Shown here piece after piece: positions 17,738 through 27,043 of a DNA stretch of 35,300 bases. This DNA comes from Syntrophomonadaceae bacterium (GTDB lineage: Bacteria > Bacillota > Dethiobacteria > DTU022 > UBA8154). The notes below the pieces were generated by a model, which saw only the letters and a program-made list of their open reading frames with translations, did no database searches and was not told the origin of the DNA. The stretch's first letter is position 1. The number at the start of each line of letters is the position of its first letter. The DNA lies in assembly GCA_003563385.1 (NCBI GenBank), contig PWRZ01000152.1, positions 1-35,300 on the forward strand, in the 5' to 3' direction. A program made the translations under genes and the position numbers.

Positions 17738-18448
17738 TCATTCACCACTCCATTTTATAAGATCGCTCACCGCGGGCCTTTCGTTTACCAGCAGGCCTTC
17801 ACCCCACTGCACCCCGATCAGGGAACCGAAGTAGCTGTCCCGGCTGCGTATATAGTGCAGGAAGAAGGGGTCATTCACAAGTGTCTGCGCCTTGTCCCTG
17901 CTGTGGTGAAAAAACTGGGTCCGGTGAGCCCTGATCGCTTCCTCTTTTTGTTTATGGACGGCGGAAACATCGACAATTATGTCGGGGGGCTGCTCCGTGG
18001 AAAGCAGGTAGAAATACAGTTTTTGCGGCCTGAACGGCTCCCCGTCAACCGGCAGGCGCTTCAGCCCGGACAGGTAGGCGGCCCTCCTGACAAGCTCTCC
18101 ACAGGTACTGTGGTCCGGGTGGCGGTCATCCCTGAAAAAAGGGGCCAGGACAATCCTGGGCCTTAACGAGCGCAGCGCGGCGATCACTTCATATAGGCTT
18201 TCGCTGTTTACAAAAAGGTGTGCGTCGGGCAGGTGCAGGCAGCGCCGCAGTGCACATTTCAATATTTTTGCCGCTTCGGCGGCCTCCAGCTGCCTTTCTT
18301 CCACCGTGCCGTTGCTGGCCATTTCCCCGGCCGTCAGATCAACGATCCCGCAGCTGTAACCGAGTACAGAGTGCGCGGCCAGGATACCGCCGGCCCCGAT
18401 TTCAACGTCGTCCGGATGCGCTCCAAAAACGAGGAGGTCAACTGTCAT
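17738..18448 (-). CDS. bshB1: Bacillithiol biosynthesis deacetylase BshB1 (PIG-L/LmbE family)
   Basis: 236 aa; LVFGAHPDDVEIGAGGILA, DLTAGEMASNGTVEERQLEA, FFRDDRHPDHSTCGELVR. Confidence 0.92.
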   Translation of the reverse strand: MTVDLLVFGAHPDDVEIGAGGILAAHSVLGYSCGIVDLTAGEMASNGTVEERQLEAAEAAKILKCALRRCLHLPDAHLFVNSESLYEVIAALRSLRPRIVLAPFFRDDRHPDHSTCGELVRRAAYLSGLKRLPVDGEPFRPQKLYFYLLSTEQPPDIIVDVSAVHKQKEEAIRAHRTQFFHHSRDKAQTLVNDPFFLHYIRSRDSYFGSLIGVQWGEGLLVNERPAVSDLIKWSGE

Positions 18449-19886
18449 TTAATTCACCGTTCCCCCACTGGCAAATATAATGGCCGGCAGCTAAAGGAAA
18501 CTCTTCACAAAAACGATGCCAGAAAGTGAAACCGTAACTGATAATATATGAAAATATATTGAAAACCCTTTCCTGGGGCCTGGACCGGGGCCAGAGGTTT
18601 TCACGGACTATATTTCCAGGTACAAGCTTCCTGCCGCGGGGGCTGTTTCTCTCTTCATTTTGGGAACAGCGCCTCATTGCCTCCTCTGCGCTCAAATTAT
18701 ACTTCTGCAGGAGCCTTCCTATTTCCGGCTCCACCAGGGTGGCACCAACCCGCGGGTATAAAGGAGGCATTTCCTGGCCAAAGATTTCATAGACACCTCT
18801 TACCTGGGCGAAGTAGGCCAGCTCATGAGGCCCGGGTACGTAAGAAAGGGTGGGGAAAAGGCTGTCTTGAAAAAGCGGCCTCAGCAGAACATTGGGGCTG
18901 AAAAGGTGCGGTTCTTCCCTTATAAGCCCAAGCAGTTCCTTTTTTGATAAAGACAACTCCCCTTTTGCAGTGAAAAACATATCACCGTCCCTGTAGAGGG
19001 CACATCGCCTTCCTTTCCAGACTATCATGATAAATGACTCCTGTCCAGTCCTCTCTACCTGCAGTGGGAACCCGGCCGCTTTTATTTTCTCTTCTTCCCG
19101 GCTGATAAGGGAGTGAATAAGAGCCCCCTCTTCGACCACCTTGAGAAGCATTTCAGTATAGAGGCCTTCTGCGGAAGCGCGCAAAGGATCGAAAAAAACC
19201 AGTCCCAGGCTGCTGAAAAGAGGGGACATCACATTTATAAACCATTCGCACAAGTTCCCGGACAGCAGCGCCTTCTCTTTGAGCAGGGACATCAACGCGG
19301 CCTTATGTTCACCTTCCGGGGCGAGCTGTTCAAAGCGCTCCAAAAGCTTCTCCAAGGCCCTGGGCCTCAGCTTGATCCTGCCTGCAGGGGGCCCGAAATA
19401 AGGAACGGACAGGCGCACCCTTCTCGCTTCCCCCCCACGCGGCATGGCCGGAACAAATATCCTGGTCATTTCAAATATGTTATGATCTTCGCCGGCTACC
19501 CAAAAAAGAGGCTGCACAGGCCTCCCGAGCACTCTTTCCATCTCACGCGCCAGCTTGATCACCGTTAAGGCCTTGTAAACCACATAAAGCGGCCCTCCCA
19601 GTACACTCGGCTGCTGCCCGGTGATAACAAAAACTGTCTCCTTCCCGGCTATTTTATCCTCCAGTGCCCGGCGGCCATTTTCATCCGGAAAGCGGTTTAT
19701 CTCACGAACTATATTCCGCGGCGCCCGGGAAAAAGAGAGCCCTTCCAGGTGCCTGTTTCTCCGAATAAAAGTATTATTGTCAGCAAAATCTCCGCTATAA
19801 AAATCAACAACCCCCTCATCTCTCTGCAAGTAACGATAAAAAAGAGGGGGATAAAGAAACTGCAGATCGACTACAGGTCTAAACAT
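18438..19886 (-). CDS. bshC: Bacillithiol biosynthesis cysteine-adding enzyme BshC
   Basis: 482 aa; VFVITGQQPSVLGGPLYVVYKALTVIKLA, PLFWVAGEDHNIFEM, SYVPGPHELAYFAQVRGVYEIFGQEMPPLYPR; overlaps bshB1 by 11 nt. Confidence 0.9.
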   Translation of the reverse strand: MFRPVVDLQFLYPPLFYRYLQRDEGVVDFYSGDFADNNTFIRRNRHLEGLSFSRAPRNIVREINRFPDENGRRALEDKIAGKETVFVITGQQPSVLGGPLYVVYKALTVIKLAREMERVLGRPVQPLFWVAGEDHNIFEMTRIFVPAMPRGGEARRVRLSVPYFGPPAGRIKLRPRALEKLLERFEQLAPEGEHKAALMSLLKEKALLSGNLCEWFINVMSPLFSSLGLVFFDPLRASAEGLYTEMLLKVVEEGALIHSLISREEEKIKAAGFPLQVERTGQESFIMIVWKGRRCALYRDGDMFFTAKGELSLSKKELLGLIREEPHLFSPNVLLRPLFQDSLFPTLSYVPGPHELAYFAQVRGVYEIFGQEMPPLYPRVGATLVEPEIGRLLQKYNLSAEEAMRRCSQNEERNSPRGRKLVPGNIVRENLWPRSRPQERVFNIFSYIISYGFTFWHRFCEEFPLAAGHYICQWGNGELNDS

Positions 19887-19917
19887 GCTCTACTCTCCCA
19901 CGCCTTTCCGGTTGCAG

Positions 19918-20553
19918 TTAAAATTTCTCGTAAAACTTTAAAAACAGGGGAACCGGGTCACCCGCTGCCAGGGAAATCCAGTATATGTAGTTGTCCTTAC
20001 TGTAGTAGTAATTATTAAAATTGAGACCTTCCACGTGGTGCACCTCTACGTTCTGCAGAAAAAAAGAGCCGCATGGTGTAAAAGTCTCGCTCTCCTTGAT
20101 ATAGCTGTTAATTATATCGACATGCTGCCGGGCCTTACAGGCACTCTCCAGCTTTAGTATCCATACAATCCCCTGTGCATCACCGCTGCTGTAATACGGT
20201 ACAAACGCTTTCCTGATCGGCGCTTCGGCCCCAAAAATCTTGCGGGAATGTTCCAGTGCCTCTTCCCCGGTTAACAGCTTATCCATGTGCAGGTCATCCA
20301 CCCGGGAGGGTAGTTGAAGGTCGCCGGTTTGTTCATCGATTCGGGGACCGACCAGGGTATCACCCATAAACATATCTCCACCACCCCATGCAGCCTCTTC
20401 TTTCTGATCAGCAGAAAACTTCGGGGCCGCGGGGGAATAGCTGACTGCTTCCCATAACATACCCCGCGATATCGCGTAGTACTGGCCCAGTAGAAACCCC
20501 AGCCCCACCAGGAGCAAAGACATGAAAACAGTGCAAACAGTTTGTCTCTGCAA
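19918..20553 (-). CDS. Hypothetical exported or membrane-anchored protein
   Basis: 211 aa; single N-terminal hydrophobic segment (VFMSLLLVGLGFLLGQYYAI), no recognised family; 31 nt upstream of bshC, same strand. Confidence 0.7.
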   Translation of the reverse strand: MQRQTVCTVFMSLLLVGLGFLLGQYYAISRGMLWEAVSYSPAAPKFSADQKEEAAWGGGDMFMGDTLVGPRIDEQTGDLQLPSRVDDLHMDKLLTGEEALEHSRKIFGAEAPIRKAFVPYYSSGDAQGIVWILKLESACKARQHVDIINSYIKESETFTPCGSFFLQNVEVHHVEGLNFNNYYYSKDNYIYWISLAAGDPVPLFLKFYEKF

Positions 20554-20754
20554 GAGAGACCCCTCCCAAGCTTTCCGCAGCTCTAAACATCAAAATACGG
20601 GCATCTTAACATTATTCTGCTTTTATAAATAAAACCCTTTTAATTTAGCATAATTTTCTTACCTGTTAAACAATTTGAGCTCACGCCAATATTGATACTC
20701 CATCTACCGCTGCGCCACGGGGACAAAAAGAATCTGTTTTTGCCTCCACTTCCA

Positions 20755-22050
20755 TCAACAGCTCAACTGGTCGAGCATCTCAAAAAAACCGGGGAAAGAA
20801 ACGGGAACGGCATCAACCCCTTCTATAACTGTCTCACCCCGCGCATAGAGAGCGGCAACAGCCAGGGCCATGGCAATGCGGTGGTCCCCGTGGCTCTGGC
20901 AGCGGGCCCCGCAAACATGGGCACCGCCCTGGATAACCAGGCCGTCGGGCATCTCCTTTATTTTCCCGCCCATCTTTCCCAACTCCGAGCTCAATGCCTG
21001 CAGGCGGTCTGTTTCTTTAACGCGAAGCTCGCCGGCTCCCCTGATAACAGTTTCACCTTCGGCAAAGAGGGCCGCCACGGCCAGAACCGGTATCTCGTCT
21101 ACCAGGCTGGGGATCACTTCTGCGGTAATCTCCACCCCTTTTAAAGGAACGCCTCCCTTGACATAAAGATCGGCAACCGGTTCCAGGTTGTATTCCCTTT
21201 GATTGAATATCTCTACCCTGGCTCCCATCTGCAGCAGTATATTTAGTATTCCAGTCCTGGTTGGATTAATGCCCACTTCTTCAATTACAAGCTCCCCGCC
21301 GTGGGAAAGGGCGGCCGCTACGAGAAAAAAAGCGGCCGATGAGATGTCCCCGGGGACCCTGATGCTTTCTGCGGCCATCCTAAAGGGATTTTCAATGACC
21401 ACTTTTCCTTCTCTTTCCCGGGATATCCGCGCCCCCAGGTAGAGAAGCATCCTCTCGGTGTGATCACGGGATGGTATGTCTTCGGCAATCACGGTATTGC
21501 CTTGCGTGTAGAGGGAAGCCAGCAGTATGGCCGATTTTACCTGCGCACTGGCAACAGGCATAACATAGTGAAGGGGCTTTAACTTTGTTCCACGCACGCT
21601 GAAGGGGAGCAGTGTACCACCGGCACGGCCGTCAATTTGAGCGCCCATCATCTTTAAGGGCTCGCTGACCCTTCCCATGGGCCTTTTCCTTAGAGAGCGG
21701 TCACCGGTAAGCACAGTAAAAATGGGTTGCCCGGCAAGCACCCCCAAGAGAAGGCGAGCCGTAGTCCCGGAATTTCCGGCATCGAGAATATCACCCGGCT
21801 CTATATAATTATGCAGCCCCACCCCTTTTAAAATTACTTTCTGTCCCCCCTTGTCCTCTGCAATATCCACACCAAGACTTTTCAGGCAGTGAAGGGTCGA
21901 AAGGGGATCATCCGCTTTAAGCAGCCCTTCTATCTCCACTGTACCTTCGACGAGAGAAGACAGTATCAAAGCGCGGTGGGAAATGGATTTGTCACCCGGC
22001 ACTTTGACCTGCCCCTTGAAGCCCCCCCTGGGCTCGATAGTGATATCCAT
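20755..22050 (-). CDS. aroA: 3-phosphoshikimate 1-carboxyvinyltransferase (EPSP synthase)
   Basis: 431 aa; VPGDKSISHRALIL, GNSGTTARLLLG, SGDRS-type LTGDRSLRKRPMGR, CQSHGDHRIAMALAVAAL. Confidence 0.97.
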   Translation of the reverse strand: MDITIEPRGGFKGQVKVPGDKSISHRALILSSLVEGTVEIEGLLKADDPLSTLHCLKSLGVDIAEDKGGQKVILKGVGLHNYIEPGDILDAGNSGTTARLLLGVLAGQPIFTVLTGDRSLRKRPMGRVSEPLKMMGAQIDGRAGGTLLPFSVRGTKLKPLHYVMPVASAQVKSAILLASLYTQGNTVIAEDIPSRDHTERMLLYLGARISREREGKVVIENPFRMAAESIRVPGDISSAAFFLVAAALSHGGELVIEEVGINPTRTGILNILLQMGARVEIFNQREYNLEPVADLYVKGGVPLKGVEITAEVIPSLVDEIPVLAVAALFAEGETVIRGAGELRVKETDRLQALSSELGKMGGKIKEMPDGLVIQGGAHVCGARCQSHGDHRIAMALAVAALYARGETVIEGVDAVPVSFPGFFEMLDQLSC

Positions 22051-22156
22051 TATTGCGGCCCCTCCTTATCCTTAATAGATCCGTCGCCAGGCGGCCTTCC
22101 GTTTCGCCGCAACTCTCCGGCCCCGTCCGTCAAGCCGCCGGCAGCATACTCCCCGT

Positions 22157-23275
22157 TCAGCCCCTTTTCCAGGCGCGGTATCCCCTGGCGGTGAGTATCT
22201 CCAGGGCCTTTTCCCTTTCGGCAGGGCTGCTGAACCCTATCCGTATGCTCCCGCCTTCTTCTTCCCGGACCCTCAGAATCTCGATCTCGCTTATGTTTAA
22301 CCCCGCTTCGCCAACGAGGGAAGCCACTTTCCCGAGCACACCGGGGACATCAGCTATCAGGATTATGAGCTCGTACACCTCCGGGAGGAATCCCCGGCCA
22401 CGGTAAGGGATGGAGCGCCTGAACCGGGCCGCCTGGCGGAGATTGTCCTTGGCCCTATTTTCATCTCCGCGCTCAATTGTATCCACCAGCAACTCTATCT
22501 CCCGCAAGAGCTTCTCCAGGGAGGCCCGCAGGTGCTCTTTATTGCTGACAAAAATATCGTACCAAACGGATGGTTCGCCCATGGTAATGCGGGTAGTGTC
22601 CCTGAAACCTCCCCCGGCCAGTGTCAGGAGCAGCTCTTCTTTCTCGCCGCAGTTTTTGACTGCGTTAACCAGGGCCACGGCGGCAAGGTGGGGGAGGTGG
22701 CTGACAAGGGCCACCAGCCTGTCATGTTCATCCGGTTCGAGCACCACGGGGATCGCTTTCATGGACAGGATTGCTTTGCGCAGGGTTTCCACGGCCCGGT
22801 GGGGTGTATTTTCCGTCGGTGTAAGGACATAGATGGCGTTTTCCAGCAGCAGGGGGTCCGCAGCCGTTATCCCGGACCGCTCCGAGCCGGCCATGGGATG
22901 TCCGCCCAGCCCCATCACTCCGAAAGGCAAAACTGCATCCATAACCTGCACAATTTCCCTCTTGCTGCTGCCCACGTCGGTAACTATTGCCCCCTCGCTC
23001 AGCAGTGGGGCTATTTTCTTAAGCAGCGATATCGTTTCCCTTATAGGCAGGGAAAGAACTACCAGATCGGCACCTTCAAGGGCCTCATCCAACGGGGCCG
23101 TCCTGTCCACCGCTCCCCTCTCCCGGGCTTCGCTCATGGCCCGACTGTCAATGTCATACCCCCACCGCTCAGCGGAGATGGCGTACCGGCCCAGGGCCAT
23201 GCCCAGTGAGCCTCCCATCAGCCCCAGTCCAATGATGCAGCTCTTTTTAAACAGCGGGCTGCAGGGATCGGTCAA
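22157..23275 (-). CDS. tyrA: Prephenate dehydrogenase (with C-terminal ACT domain)
   Basis: 372 aa; CIIGLGLMGGSLGMAL, GGHPMAGSERSGI, C-terminal ADVPGVLGKVASLVGEAGLNISEIEILRVREEEGG. Confidence 0.94.
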   Translation of the reverse strand: MTDPCSPLFKKSCIIGLGLMGGSLGMALGRYAISAERWGYDIDSRAMSEARERGAVDRTAPLDEALEGADLVVLSLPIRETISLLKKIAPLLSEGAIVTDVGSSKREIVQVMDAVLPFGVMGLGGHPMAGSERSGITAADPLLLENAIYVLTPTENTPHRAVETLRKAILSMKAIPVVLEPDEHDRLVALVSHLPHLAAVALVNAVKNCGEKEELLLTLAGGGFRDTTRITMGEPSVWYDIFVSNKEHLRASLEKLLREIELLVDTIERGDENRAKDNLRQAARFRRSIPYRGRGFLPEVYELIILIADVPGVLGKVASLVGEAGLNISEIEILRVREEEGGSIRIGFSSPAEREKALEILTARGYRAWKRG

Positions 23276-24272
23276 TGCTCTGCGCCACCTTTTCCACCAG
23301 TTCGATCATCTGCTGAAACTTTTCCGGCGTCAGCGACTGTGCGCCGTCCGAAAGGGCTTCCGTGGGACGCGGGTGCACCTCCACCAGCAGGCCGTCGGCA
23401 CCGGCAGCCACCGCGGCAAGGCTCATCGGCGCCACCCAGCGCCAGTTCCCGGTGCCGTGGCTGGGGTCCACAAATACAGGGAGGTGGCTGAGCTCTTTTG
23501 CTATGGGAACGGCGCTTATATCGAGGGTATTGCGGGTATAGGTTTCAAACGTCCTGATCCCTCTCTCGCAAAGGATGACCATGGAATTACCGCCGCTGAC
23601 GATATACTCCGCCGCCATCAACCACTCCTCTATAGTAGCGGACATCCCCCTTTTAACAAGAACGGGCCTGTCAATAAAACCGAGCTCCCGCAGCAGTTTG
23701 AAATTCTGCATGTTGCGGGTGCCTACCTGGACAATATCGGCATATTGGGCGACAACTTCCACGGAGTGCTGGTCCAGGACTTCGGTGATAAAAGGCATAC
23801 CCGTCTTTTCGCGGGCCTCGGCCATGATCTTCAGCCCCTCTTCTTCCAGCCCCTGGAAGCTGTACGGAGAAGTGCGCGGCTTGTAGGCACCGCCTCTTAA
23901 AATTTGGGCGCCCGCTTTTTTGACCGCCTCGGCGGCCTCCAGGTAGGCATCTCTTCCTTCCACCGCGCAGGGGCCGGCCATGAGCACAACCCCCTGGCCC
24001 CCTATTTCCACTCCACCGACATTGAAAGATGTCCTTTCCTGCTTGAATTCCCTGCTCACCATCTTAAACGGCTGTGATATAATCACTACCTTCTCCACGG
24101 AAGGCATAACCTGCAGGGCGTCCCTGGCGTCCTCCTTGGGAGCCCCTATAGCACCGATAATGGTGCGGTTTTCCCCTGTAGAGCGGTGCACGCCAAATCC
24201 AAGGTTCTTCAGCCTTTTTTCAACCTCCTCGATCTCCTCTTTGCTGACGCCTGGATTCATGACCACAATCAA
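23247..24272 (-). CDS. aroF: 3-deoxy-7-phosphoheptulonate synthase (N-terminal FeS/ACT-like regulatory domain, type Ibeta)
   Basis: VVMNPGVSKEEIEEVEKRL, MAGPCAVEGRDAYLEAA, GGAYKPRTSPYSFQG, DPSHGTGN. Start at TTG 24272 with AAGGAGGAG RBS; the ORF-track start at 24368 lies in the T-box leader. Confidence 0.94.
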   Translation of the reverse strand: MIVVMNPGVSKEEIEEVEKRLKNLGFGVHRSTGENRTIIGAIGAPKEDARDALQVMPSVEKVVIISQPFKMVSREFKQERTSFNVGGVEIGGQGVVLMAGPCAVEGRDAYLEAAEAVKKAGAQILRGGAYKPRTSPYSFQGLEEEGLKIMAEAREKTGMPFITEVLDQHSVEVVAQYADIVQVGTRNMQNFKLLRELGFIDRPVLVKRGMSATIEEWLMAAEYIVSGGNSMVILCERGIRTFETYTRNTLDISAVPIAKELSHLPVFVDPSHGTGNWRWVAPMSLAAVAAGADGLLVEVHPRPTEALSDGAQSLTPEKFQQMIELVEKVAQSIDRSLQPAV

Positions 24273-24313
24273 TGATCTTCTCCTCCTTGTTGCAGTAATA
24301 TTTTGCTGCCAGC

Positions 24314-24627
24314 CAAAAAAAGCTTCCATCCCTGCAGGGACGGAAGCTCCAGCTTCTCGCGGTACCACCCTAATTGAGCCTCAGCCCGAGGCCCCTCTCT
24401 TTAAGAAGGCACTGACCGGTTTTCCGGTCCGATACCCCCTCCCTTTTAACAGCGGGAGCTCCTGTCAAAGCCTACTGGCCCGCTTTAATAAAAGCGCGCT
24501 TTCGGTTTGCTTCTCCGGGGTGTATTTGGCCGGCTGAGGACACCGGGTTTCAGCAACCCCCGGCTCTCTGCAGTCCTTACAGACCGGTTACTCATCCCCT
24601 TCATAGACTTTACCCTCTTACCTGTTA
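24314..24627 (-). promoter_or_regulatory. T-box leader (probable tyrosine specifier UAC) upstream of aroF-tyrA-aroA
   Basis: T-box sequence AGGGTGGTACCGCG (minus; 24371-24358); terminator GAGCTTCCGTCCC-TGCA-GGGATGGAAGCTTTTTTT (24348-24315); AGTA loop-E motif (GGGGATGAGTAACCGG) opposite CCGGCCAAATACACCCC, placing UAC (24524-24522) in the specifier loop. Confidence 0.92.
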
Positions 24628-24633
24628 GCTGAT

Positions 24634-24663
24634 ATTTTACACTCTCCGCTGCACTGGTGTCAA
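24634..24663 (-). promoter_or_regulatory. Promoter of the T-box/aroF transcript
   Basis: Minus strand TTGACA (24663-24658), 18-bp spacer, TAAAAT (24639-24634). Confidence 0.65.
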
Positions 24664-24695
24664 GAACGTTTTACAGCCGCTGCCTGCTCCATGCT

Positions 24696-25922
24696 TCAGC
24701 TGTCTTTACCCAGGTAGAAATTTTCATGGAGGGTCTTAACAGCTTCACGCAGGTCGTCCTGCCTGATCAGCAGCGATATGGTAATGTTTGAGTCACCGGT
24801 CTGCTTAATTTCGATGCCCTGCTCGTTAAGCGCCTTTACCACCCGGGCCATGACGCCGGGGATGCTGTGCATGCTCACACCGACCACCGAAACCTTGGCA
24901 CAGCCCTTTTCCATCTTGTAGGGCGTGCCCAGCCTGTCCAGTATGTCGGCCACTTTGCCGCTGTATTCTTCCTTTACGGTAAAGGCCTTCAATAGGGGAA
25001 AAACACTGATCAGGTCAATGTTCACCCCCGCCTCCCCGATACGCTCGAATATCTCCAGCTCCCTGTTTTTGTCGGGGCTGTCGAATTCAATCAGAAACTG
25101 GACCAGTTCCATAGAATGGGCAATGCCGGTAACAGCCCTGCGGCCGCGCGTGCTGTAATTACCTTCTTTCATGGAAGCCTCTCCCGTTATCAGGGTTCCC
25201 CGCTCCGGTTCCTCGAGGTTTTTTACCACTACATCGACGTTGTTTCTCATGGCTACTTCCACGGCGCGCGGGTGTATTACCTTGGCGCCTTCATAGGCAA
25301 GCTGGCAGACCTCCCCGTAAGTTATATGCTGTATTATTCTCGCTTCCTTAAGTATGCCGGGGTCGGCGGTCATTATGCCCGAAACGTCGGTGAATATTTC
25401 TACTTTTTCGGCCTCCAGGGCTGCACCCAGTATTACCGCCGTTGTATCGCTGCCGCCCCTTCCGAGCGTGTTTACTTCTCCATCGGCATCGACACCTTGA
25501 AACCCGGCCACGACGGGGACATCGCCCCTTTGCAGCGCCTCTTTTAACTTTGACGGCTGGCAGTCTATGACCTCCGCTTCACTGTAATGGCCGTCGGTAA
25601 GAAACCCCGCCTGCGCCCCCGTAAAAGCACTCGACTTAGTCCCCCGCCGGCAGAGCGTTGCCGCCATGACAACGGCAGAGATGGTTTCCCCGCAGGACAT
25701 CACCAGATCCAGCTCCCTGAGGCTGGTATCTGGGTAGACCTCCAGCGGCAGCGATTTAAGCGTATCAGTAGCATAAGGGTCACCTTTCCTTCCCATGGCC
25801 GAGACGACTACCACAACCCTGAAGCCTTCGTCCATTGCGTCACTGATCCGCTGGGCAACAAGCTCTCTTTTTTCAAGAGTGGACACCGACGTGCCCCCGT
25901 ATTTCTGCACTAGAATTTTCAT
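24696..25922 (-). CDS. lysC: Aspartate kinase
   Basis: MKILVQKYGGTSVSTLEKRELVAQRI; FTDVSGIMTADPGI; tandem ACT domains. Start set at ATG 25922 (GAGGAA upstream) rather than the ORF-track 26003. Confidence 0.95.
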   Translation of the reverse strand: MKILVQKYGGTSVSTLEKRELVAQRISDAMDEGFRVVVVVSAMGRKGDPYATDTLKSLPLEVYPDTSLRELDLVMSCGETISAVVMAATLCRRGTKSSAFTGAQAGFLTDGHYSEAEVIDCQPSKLKEALQRGDVPVVAGFQGVDADGEVNTLGRGGSDTTAVILGAALEAEKVEIFTDVSGIMTADPGILKEARIIQHITYGEVCQLAYEGAKVIHPRAVEVAMRNNVDVVVKNLEEPERGTLITGEASMKEGNYSTRGRRAVTGIAHSMELVQFLIEFDSPDKNRELEIFERIGEAGVNIDLISVFPLLKAFTVKEEYSGKVADILDRLGTPYKMEKGCAKVSVVGVSMHSIPGVMARVVKALNEQGIEIKQTGDSNITISLLIRQDDLREAVKTLHENFYLGKDS

Positions 25923-26005
25923 TTCCTCACCCCAGGTATAATTAATTAAATAATGGCCTGCCGCACAGGGCACCAGGCGCACGGCGGCGCCTGCCGCCGC
26001 CACCG

Positions 26006-27025
26006 CTAAAGCAGCAGCTCTGCTATCTGTATGGAATTGGTGGCCGCCCCTTTGCGGATATTGTCGGCGACAACCCAGAGGTTAAGGCCGTTGCTGACGG
26101 AGCGGTCGACCCTGACCCGCCCTACAAATACCTCGTCCCTGCCCTCCGTGTCGACGGGCATGGGGTAAAGAAGCTGGCCCGGGTCGTCGATCACTTCCAC
26201 GCCGGGAGCCTGTGCCAGGATCTGGCGTGCCTTTTCCGCGGCCAGCGGCGAATGCAGCTCTACATTGACGGCCTCGGAATGGCCGTTAAAAACGGGCACT
26301 CTCACCGTAGTTGCCGTTACGGGAAGGTCGGGCAGCCCCATGATTTTGCGGGTCTCGCGGATCATCTTCATTTCTTCCTTGGTATAGTCGTCTTCCTCGA
26401 ACACATCGATGTGGGGGACCATATTGAAGGCTATCTGGTGATGCCTGGGGGCCCCCTTGTAGGGTATTACCTCCCTGGATACCTCTTCATTGTTGAGCAC
26501 CGCGCGGCTCTGCGCTTCCAGCTCGTCTACGGCCTCTTTTCCGGCACCGGAGACGGACTGGTAGGTGGCCACTACAACTCTTTTCAGGCCGGCGGCATCA
26601 TGGAGGGGCTTCAAAACAACGACCATCTGGATAGTAGAGCAGTTCGGGTTGGCTATCAGTCCATTGTGTCCGCGAACAGCCTCCGGGTTAACCTCGGGGA
26701 CAATAAGGGGAACCTGGGGGTCCATCCGAAAAGCGCTGCTGTTGTCTACAACCACAGCACCCTTCTTGACCGCCTCAGGAGCGAGCTGTTTGCTGATGTC
26801 GCCTCCGGCACTGAAAAAAGCAAAGTCAACGCCTTCGAACGCTTCGGGCCTGGCCTCTTCTACGGGATAACTGCGCCCCTCAATGTCCATCTTTTTATCG
26901 GCGGAACGCGCCGAAGCGAGAAGTTTCCACCCCTTTACCGGAAATTTTCGTTCCAGGAGCACGTCGATAAGGACCTGGCCGACATTACCGGTAACACCAA
27001 CTATGGCAACATTGTAACCGGGCAT
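26006..27025 (-). CDS. asd: Aspartate-semialdehyde dehydrogenase
   Basis: 339 aa; VAIVGVTGNVGQVLIDVLLERKFPV, DFAFFSAGGDISKQLAP, LIANPNCSTIQMVVVLKPLHD, TYQSVSGAGKEA. Confidence 0.96.
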   Translation of the reverse strand: MPGYNVAIVGVTGNVGQVLIDVLLERKFPVKGWKLLASARSADKKMDIEGRSYPVEEARPEAFEGVDFAFFSAGGDISKQLAPEAVKKGAVVVDNSSAFRMDPQVPLIVPEVNPEAVRGHNGLIANPNCSTIQMVVVLKPLHDAAGLKRVVVATYQSVSGAGKEAVDELEAQSRAVLNNEEVSREVIPYKGAPRHHQIAFNMVPHIDVFEEDDYTKEEMKMIRETRKIMGLPDLPVTATTVRVPVFNGHSEAVNVELHSPLAAEKARQILAQAPGVEVIDDPGQLLYPMPVDTEGRDEVFVGRVRVDRSVSNGLNLWVVADNIRKGAATNSIQIAELLL

Positions 27026-27043
27026 TGAATATCTCCCCCTATA

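Noticed and set aside
20690-20740. tRNA-like string on the minus strand (GTGGCGCAGCGGTAGATGGAG...)
   Set aside because: Resembles only a D-arm; no anticodon stem, TpsiC arm (GGTTCGA) or acceptor pairing is visible.
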